Assembly (NCBI GenBank): GCA_014376425.1
Contig: JACMRO010000225.1
Coordinates: 1 to 10,931, forward strand
Source of the DNA: Rubritepida sp.
Lineage (GTDB): Bacteria > Pseudomonadota > Alphaproteobacteria > Acetobacterales > Acetobacteraceae
DNA: 10,931 bases
Direction: 5' to 3'
Part shown: positions 6,141 to 10,931 of the stretch, piece by piece
Numbering within the stretch: position 1 is the first letter of the stretch
Layout of the letters: each line of letters starts with the position of its first letter
The notes under the pieces: model-generated
The model's input: the letters and a program-made list of their open reading frames with translations, nothing else
Database searches by the model: none
What the model was told of the DNA's origin: nothing
Made by a program: the position numbers and the translations under genes

Positions 6141-7246
6141 GGTTCAACACGACCAACATCACGATGCTCTCGCTGGGCGGTGTGATCGGGGTGATCGGCC
6201 TGGCGCTGCTCTTCACCTTCGAGCGGCTGCCGGTGCAGTCGGTGCAGACCAACTTTCGCGGCACCGGGGCCGCCACCGTGCTCAACCCGCGCACCCAGGC
6301 TCTGCTGACGGCGGCCAACCAGCCGCCCGAGGCGCCCGAGCCCGCCGATGCGACAGGCGAACGGGCACGCGAGATCTACGAGAACGTCCCCGTGCTGGGC
6401 CATCTCAGCGTCGAGCAGTTCGGCCGCATCATGAACGTGATGACGACCTGGCTGTATCCGGGCGAGGGCGAGAACCTGGGCTGCAACGGCTGCCACGTCC
6501 CTGGCAACTTCGCCGCCGAGGACATGTACCAGAAGCACGTCGCGCGGCGCATGATCCAGATGACGATGGCGCTCAACAGCGAGTGGACGGCCCACACGCA
6601 GAATGCCGGCGTCACCTGCTGGACCTGCCACCGCGGCAACGCCGTGCCGCTGAACGTCTGGTCCGAGATGCCGGTCGCGCAGGGCGCCAACTTCCTCACC
6701 CGCCCGGGTGAGCAGAACCGCCCCGCGCCGCTGGCCGGCTACGCCTCGTTACCGACGGATGCGATGACCTCCATGTTGTGGGGCGACAATGAGATCCGCG
6801 TGGCAGGGACCAACCAGCACCCGCGGCCCGAAAGCCGAACGTCGATCCAGCAGACCGAGTGGACCTTTTCGCTGATGATCCACATGTCCAGCTCGCTGGG
6901 CGTCAACTGCAGCTTTTGCCACAACAGCCGCAATTGGGCGGATTGGGAGCAGAGCCCGCCGCAACGCCTCAATGCCTGGTACGGCATCCGGATGGTGCGG
7001 GACATCAACAACACCTACATCGAGTCGCTGCGCGACCGCTTCCCGCCGCATCGGCTCGGGCCGCTGGGCGACACGCTGAAGACAAACTGCACCACCTGCC
7101 ACCAGGGCCAGAATCGGCCGGTTAACGGCGCGCTTATGATCCAGGACTATCCGGAACTGCTACCGGCGCCGGGTACGGCGTTGCCGCCCAGGTTGGGCCC
7201 CGCAGCCGATCAGCGGGCCGAAGTGGCCGGCCCCCGCGCGAACTGA
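6137..7246 (+). CDS. pufC: Reaction-centre tetrahaem cytochrome c subunit PufC
   Basis: Periplasmic cytochrome that re-reduces the photo-oxidised special pair, 369 aa. Four c-haem motifs are visible: CNGCH (116-120), CWTCH (161-165), CSFCH (258-262) and CTTCH (318-322). Alignment by eye to Blastochloris viridis gives axial Met99, Met139 and Met247 for haems 1-3 and His153 for haem 4, so the usual three Met and one His are kept. The N-terminus has a hydrophobic segment (about 9-28) for export, but there is no Cys before residue 116. The lipobox of the viridis protein is therefore absent, and the segment probably stays as a membrane anchor. AGGAG lies 7 nt before the ATG, which overlaps the pufM stop. 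The acidic RDYPEL-like motif near the end (QDYPELLP) is also family-typical. A strong terminator follows. Confidence 0.97.
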   Translation: MRFNTTNITMLSLGGVIGVIGLALLFTFERLPVQSVQTNFRGTGAATVLNPRTQALLTAANQPPEAPEPADATGERAREIYENVPVLGHLSVEQFGRIMNVMTTWLYPGEGENLGCNGCHVPGNFAAEDMYQKHVARRMIQMTMALNSEWTAHTQNAGVTCWTCHRGNAVPLNVWSEMPVAQGANFLTRPGEQNRPAPLAGYASLPTDAMTSMLWGDNEIRVAGTNQHPRPESRTSIQQTEWTFSLMIHMSSSLGVNCSFCHNSRNWADWEQSPPQRLNAWYGIRMVRDINNTYIESLRDRFPPHRLGPLGDTLKTNCTTCHQGQNRPVNGALMIQDYPELLPAPGTALPPRLGPAADQRAEVAGPRAN

Positions 7247-7267
7247 CTGCGTTGCGAGCAAACGTCG

Positions 7268-7300
7268 ACGGCCGGGCCTTCGGGTCCGGCCGTTTTCATT
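7268..7300 (+). terminator. Rho-independent terminator of the puf operon
   Basis: Arms ACGGCCGGGCC (7268-7278) and GGTCCGGCCGT (7283-7293) pair over 11 bp with one G-U. They close a C(TTCG)G loop, an exceptionally stable tetraloop in RNA. A run of four T (7293-7296) and further T-rich sequence follow. It lies 21 nt after the pufC stop and marks the end of the photosynthesis transcript. The 109-nt gap between pufC and the next gene holds nothing else I recognise; no promoter was identified. Confidence 0.88.
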
Positions 7301-7355
7301 TCCGGGTCTCTTGATTTGGGTTGCAACCCGCGCCGCCGCGGCCCATTCGGGCTTC

Positions 7356-8951
7356 ATGCCGACGCCCAGGGCCTTCGCGCCGCTCCGCCACCCCGCCTTC
7401 CGCATGCTGTGGATCGCCAACCTCGCCTCCAACATCGGCCTGTGGGTACAGAACACCGGCGCGGGCTGGCTGATGACCACGCTCGATCCTTCGCCCATGA
7501 TGGTTTCGCTGGTGCAGGCGGCGTCGATGCTGCCGGTCTTTCTGCTCGCGGTGCCGGCCGGCGCGCTGGCCGACATCATGGACCGCCGCGCCTTCCTGCT
7601 GTTGACCCAAGGATGGCTGGCGGCCGTGGCGCTGGGCCTGTGCGTGCTGGACCTGAGCGGCGCGCTGGGCCCCTGGGGATTGCTGGCCTTTACCTTCGCG
7701 CTGGGTGCTGGGCTGGCGATGAGCTTCCCCGGCTGGGCGGCGACGACGCCCGAACTGGTCCCGCGCGAGGATTTCGTGGGCGCCATCGCGCCCAACGGCA
7801 TCGGCTTCAACATCGCCCGCGCCCTCGGGCCGGCGGTGGGCGGCCTGATCATCGCGGGCTTCGGCACGGCGACGGCCTTCGCCTTCAACGCGGTGTGCAT
7901 TCTTTCGCTGGCGGTGGCGCTCCTGCTGTGGAAGCGCGAGGCGCCGGCGCGTGCCCTGCCACCCGAGCATTTCCTCTCCGCCATGCGCGCCGGGCTGCGC
8001 TTCGTGGCCGCGACGCCGGCGATGCAGTCGGCAATCCTGCGCGCCTGCATCTTCTTCCTGTTCGGCGCCGCGGTCTGGGGGCTGTTGCCGCTGCTGGTCC
8101 GCCACGACCTGGCGCTGGGGCCGGAGGCCTTTGGGCTGATGCTGGGTGCGATGGGCGTGGGCGCGGTGACCGCGGGCTTCCTGATGCCCAGCCTGCGCGG
8201 CCGGATGAACCGCAGCCAGATCGTCTGGAGCGCGTCGCTGCTCTCCTGTGCGGCGATGGCGATCATCGCGGTGTCGCCGGCGCTGGGCTGGCCCTTCGCC
8301 GCCATCGGCATCTTCCTCTACGGCATGGCCTGGCTCGGGGCGGCCAGCACCTTGCAGGCGGCGGCGTCGCTGGCGGCACCCAACTGGGTACGCGCCCGGG
8401 CGCTGGGCATCTATCAGATGAGCTTCTTCGGCGCGATGACACTGGGCTCTGCCGGCGCGGGCTGGATCGGCGGGCATGTCGGCAGCGCGGGGGCCCTGGC
8501 GCTGTTCGCAGCCGCCGGTGCGGTGGCGGGCTGGCTGGTGCGCGGCCGCGGCCTGGACGGCGAAGCCGCGTATGGCGGCGCCGCGGCGGCCGAGGCGGTC
8601 CGGCCTGAGCCCGCCTCGGCCGAGCTGCGCCCTCTACTGAGCGCCGATTCCGGCCGCATCCTGGAGGCGGTGCGCTACCATGTGGCCCCCGAACAACGCG
8701 CCGCCTTCATGACCCACATGGAGGAAGTGCGCCGGGTCCGGCTGCGCGCCGGCGCGGCCACCTGGCGGCTGTATGAGGATGTCGCGCACCCCGAGCGCTA
8801 TGTGGAGCTGTGGTCGATCGAGAGCTGGACCGAGCACCTGCGCGAGCAGGCCCGGATGACCGAGGCGGACCGCAACGTGGTCGCCGCCGCCACCGGCTTC
8901 GACCAAAGTGCCGCGGGGCCCGAGGCAGTGCGCTACGTCCACGTCGTGTGA
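7356..8951 (+). CDS. MFS exporter (EntS/MFS_3 type) with fused C-terminal soluble domain
   Basis: Major facilitator transporter, 531 aa, predicted as an inner-membrane proton-driven exporter of unknown substrate. The N-terminal part (about 1-410) has alternating hydrophobic spans, with the loop 2-3 signature GALADIMDRR at 69-78, a form of MFS motif A. Residues about 428-531 form a soluble tail (RILEAVRYHVAPEQ, then VELWSIESWTEHLREQ) that resembles the tail of PF05977 proteins and the small ferredoxin-like barrel of antibiotic-biosynthesis monooxygenases. I chose the ATG at 7356 (MPTPRAFAPLRHPAF); a TTG at 7311 would add 15 residues of no evident family character, close behind the terminator. 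No clear Shine-Dalgarno is visible for either. It converges on the MATE gene with 17 nt between stops. There is no evident link to photosynthesis. Confidence 0.85.
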   Translation: MPTPRAFAPLRHPAFRMLWIANLASNIGLWVQNTGAGWLMTTLDPSPMMVSLVQAASMLPVFLLAVPAGALADIMDRRAFLLLTQGWLAAVALGLCVLDLSGALGPWGLLAFTFALGAGLAMSFPGWAATTPELVPREDFVGAIAPNGIGFNIARALGPAVGGLIIAGFGTATAFAFNAVCILSLAVALLLWKREAPARALPPEHFLSAMRAGLRFVAATPAMQSAILRACIFFLFGAAVWGLLPLLVRHDLALGPEAFGLMLGAMGVGAVTAGFLMPSLRGRMNRSQIVWSASLLSCAAMAIIAVSPALGWPFAAIGIFLYGMAWLGAASTLQAAASLAAPNWVRARALGIYQMSFFGAMTLGSAGAGWIGGHVGSAGALALFAAAGAVAGWLVRGRGLDGEAAYGGAAAAEAVRPEPASAELRPLLSADSGRILEAVRYHVAPEQRAAFMTHMEEVRRVRLRAGAATWRLYEDVAHPERYVELWSIESWTEHLREQARMTEADRNVVAAATGFDQSAAGPEAVRYVHVV

Positions 8952-8968
8952 CCGCCCTTCGGCCGGGG

Positions 8969-10300
8969 CTACGCCGCTTTTACCGCGCCCGCAGGAAAGG
9001 ATGACTGATCCGCCGCCCGCAGCAAGAACAGGGCCGCACCCACGCCGACGATGATATTCGCGGCCAGGATGCCGCCCAGCAGCCCCGCTTCGCCACCCAG
9101 CCGCCCGCCCAACCACGCCAGCGGCACGCCGATCGCGAAGGTACGCGCCAGCGACACGGCGACGGCGGCCAGTGGCCGCTCCAACCCATTCAGCGCCGCG
9201 CTTACCACGGCGATGACGCCCACCGCGCCGAAGCCGAAGGGCATGATGCGCAGATACAACGCCGCCGAAGCCGTAACAGCCGGGTCATCCGTGAAACGCG
9301 CCGCGATCCAGTCCGCGGCAAACCACAGCGGCACCGCCAGCGCCAGCCCGGCCACGGCGCAGAAGATCAGCGACAGCCGCACTCCCTCCGCTACCCGGTC
9401 CATTCGCCCGGCGCCGGCATTCTGCGCCGCGAAGGGGTTGGCGATGGCCGACAAGGCAAAGAACGCGGTCATCGCCAGCGCCTCGGTCCGGCTGCCCAGG
9501 GCGAAACCGGCCACCGCGGCCGGCCCTGTTTCGTCCCCCTGCGCCGCCAGCATGGCGGTGTAGATCCCGGCGGCGAGCGGGATGATGGCATTGGCGGCCG
9601 CAGCCGGCACGCCGATGCGCAGCACCCGCCGGGCCGCGGCCAGGAAACCGCCGCCCGTGGCGCCCAGCAGCCCCAGCGACCGCAGCCGCCACAGCGCGGC
9701 GACCAGCATGACGCTCCAGCCCAGCGACGCGGCCAGCGCGAAGCCGGGAAAGCCCAGCCAGTACAGGCCCAGCGGAAAGTCGAGTGCGAAGCTCAACGCG
9801 CCCGCACCGGCCAGGGCAGCGCCCTGGAAGGCAGTGTCGCCGGCGGCGCGCAGCAGGCTCAACGCCGCCATGCCCACCAGCAACGGCACCAGGCCGGGCA
9901 GCCACAGGCGCAGATAGGCCAGCGCCAGGTCGCGCGCCTCGCCGCTCGCGCCCAGCCCGTCCAGCAGCCAGGGCGCGGCCAGCCAGCCGGGCACGCTCAC
10001 CAGCAGCCCCAGGCCCCCTGCCAGCACCAGCACGTGGCGGGACAGGCGCGCCGCGTCGTCGTGCCCCCCTGCCCCGATGGCGCGCGCCACCACGGCCGAG
10101 GCGCCCGCGCCCAGACCGATGCCAAAGCTCATCGAAGTCATCACCACCGGCAGCACGAAGCCGAGCGCGGCCAGCGCATACCCGCCCAGCCGGCCGATCA
10201 GCCACGCCTCAGCCAGCTGCAGGCCGAACATCACCAGCAACGCCAGCGCCAGCGGCGCGGTGGTGCGCGCCAGGACGCGGCCGACGGGGCCGACGATCAA
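8969..10300 (-). CDS. MATE-family multidrug/toxin efflux transporter
   Basis: Membrane antiporter of the multidrug and toxic compound extrusion family, 443 aa, with about twelve hydrophobic spans in two similar halves, the usual size. Family features include the first-span region ending LAEAWLIGRLG, the GIGLGAGASAVVARAIGAG block of span 2 and loop, RAAGDTAFQG, and the second-half block ANPFAAQNAGAGR. The substrate cannot be told from sequence. The start is taken as TTG at 10300, which overlaps the upstream gene's stop (TTGA), so translation is probably coupled. The next ATG, 23 codons later, would cut into the first span. The first gene of the pair is an unrelated thiamine-diphosphate enzyme. 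Confidence 0.88.
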   Translation of the reverse strand: MIVGPVGRVLARTTAPLALALLVMFGLQLAEAWLIGRLGGYALAALGFVLPVVMTSMSFGIGLGAGASAVVARAIGAGGHDDAARLSRHVLVLAGGLGLLVSVPGWLAAPWLLDGLGASGEARDLALAYLRLWLPGLVPLLVGMAALSLLRAAGDTAFQGAALAGAGALSFALDFPLGLYWLGFPGFALAASLGWSVMLVAALWRLRSLGLLGATGGGFLAAARRVLRIGVPAAAANAIIPLAAGIYTAMLAAQGDETGPAAVAGFALGSRTEALAMTAFFALSAIANPFAAQNAGAGRMDRVAEGVRLSLIFCAVAGLALAVPLWFAADWIAARFTDDPAVTASAALYLRIMPFGFGAVGVIAVVSAALNGLERPLAAVAVSLARTFAIGVPLAWLGGRLGGEAGLLGGILAANIIVGVGAALFLLRAADQSSFPAGAVKAA

Positions 10301-10931
10301 CCGATCAGAACCTGCGCGCAGGCATCGAGGATGGCGTCGGTGTCCAGCCCGTATTCGGCGTAAAGGGCCGGGAGGTCGCCAGACTGGCCGAAATGGTCGA
10401 CGCCGAGCGCCGCGATGCGCTGGCCGCGCACGGCGCCGAGCCAGCTTAGCGAGGCCGGGTGGCCGTCCAGCACGGTGACGATGCCTGCGTCACGTGCCAG
10501 GGGCGCCAGCAACGTCTCGATATGGCTGGGCGTGGCCGGGCCAAGGCGGCCGGCGCGGCGCGCTTCAAGCCAGCCCTGGTGCAGCCGGTCAGGGCTGGTG
10601 ATGGCCAGCAGCCCGGCACCCGGCTCCTCCTCGCGCAGGGTCTCGAAGGCGGCCAGGGCCTCGGGCGCCACGGGGCCCTGGTAGGCGATGGCGATGCGCG
10701 CGCCGGGGCTGGGCGGGTGCAGCCAGTAGCCCCCGGCGATGGTCGCGGCCTCGTCCAGCACCCGCGCTGGCTGGTCCAGGGTGCGGGTGGAGAGGCGCAG
10801 CCAGACGCTCGACCCGCGCTCTTCCTGCATATGTGCGAAGCCGTGGCGCATCAGCACCGCCAGCTCGTCGGCATAGGCCGGCTCGAAACTCGCCAGCCGG
10901 TCCTGCGCCATGCCGATCAGCGGCGTGTTGA
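10297..10931 (-). CDS. C-terminal part of a homodimeric E1/transketolase-like enzyme (5' partial)
   Basis: C-terminal region of a thiamine-diphosphate enzyme resembling the homodimeric pyruvate dehydrogenase E1 (AceE) and the related MdeB/transketolase group. About 210 codons are visible, and the frame is open to the window edge, upstream of the ATG at 10911, which is internal. Supporting segments are SFEPAYADELAVLMRHGF (compare the DPAYAYEL region of AceE), a transketolase-C-like part with TVLDGHPASLSWLGA, and the ending GVDHFGQSGDLPALYAEYG. The thiamine-binding domains lie outside the window, so pyruvate, another 2-oxo acid or a sugar phosphate all remain possible substrates. The gene overlaps the MATE start by 3 nt, which suggests one minus-strand transcription unit. 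Confidence 0.72.
   Translation of the reverse strand, partial: NTPLIGMAQDRLASFEPAYADELAVLMRHGFAHMQEERGSSVWLRLSTRTLDQPARVLDEAATIAGGYWLHPPSPGARIAIAYQGPVAPEALAAFETLREEEPGAGLLAITSPDRLHQGWLEARRAGRLGPATPSHIETLLAPLARDAGIVTVLDGHPASLSWLGAVRGQRIAALGVDHFGQSGDLPALYAEYGLDTDAILDACAQVLIG

Noticed and set aside
7160..8477. Two long minus-strand frames (383 and 393 codons) opposite the MFS gene
   Set aside because: Both have low-complexity composition and overlap the transporter, whose plus-strand frame has clear membrane spans and motifs; one also spans the terminator.
8950..9000. Possible bidirectional terminator between the convergent MFS and MATE genes
   Set aside because: Only a 4-bp stem (CGGC/GCCG) with a 9-base loop before TTTT was found, and it lies mostly within the MATE coding end; too weak to call.

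Overview
The window is a high-GC stretch of a purple, bacteriochlorophyll a-producing phototroph, most likely an alphaproteobacterium. It holds the end of a photosynthesis gene cluster (bchX-bchY-bchZ-pufB-pufA-pufL-pufM-pufC, plus strand) followed by unrelated accessory genes. The type II reaction centre (RC) with LH1 and a tetrahaem cytochrome is certain. A Rhodospirillales/Acetobacteraceae-like origin is only a guess from gene order and base composition.

Region 1 (1-3692): bchX (5' end missing), bchY and bchZ encode the three subunits of chlorophyllide a oxidoreductase (COR), which commits chlorophyllide a to the bacteriochlorin ring. The genes are 5 nt apart (X-Y) or share an ATGA overlap (Y-Z). 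The predicted [4Fe-4S] ligands are all present: two Cys in BchX, three in BchY and one in BchZ.

Region 2 (3693-7300): pufBALMC encodes LH1 beta and alpha, RC L and M, and the RC-bound tetrahaem cytochrome. No pufQ-like gene lies between bchZ and pufB. The pufBA segment has two predicted hairpins just before the pufB ribosome site and two directly after the pufA stop, an arrangement suited to making more LH1 than RC from one transcript. A strong UUCG-loop terminator follows pufC. Several residues at functional positions are uncommon. L104 is Gln instead of Glu. The QB proton pathway has Asn L213 with Asp M44, the Blastochloris viridis arrangement. Both Trp residues that hydrogen-bond LH1 bacteriochlorophyll (alpha +11, beta +9) are absent. 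The cytochrome has a membrane anchor with no lipobox Cys.

Region 3 (7301-10931): an MFS exporter of the EntS/MFS_3 type with a fused C-terminal soluble domain runs on the plus strand. It converges on a minus-strand pair, a MATE-family transporter and the C-terminal part of a thiamine-diphosphate E1/transketolase-like enzyme, which overlap by 3 nt. These genes have no evident link to photosynthesis and appear to mark the edge of the cluster. I found no tRNA, rRNA, CRISPR array, insertion sequence or other mobile element.
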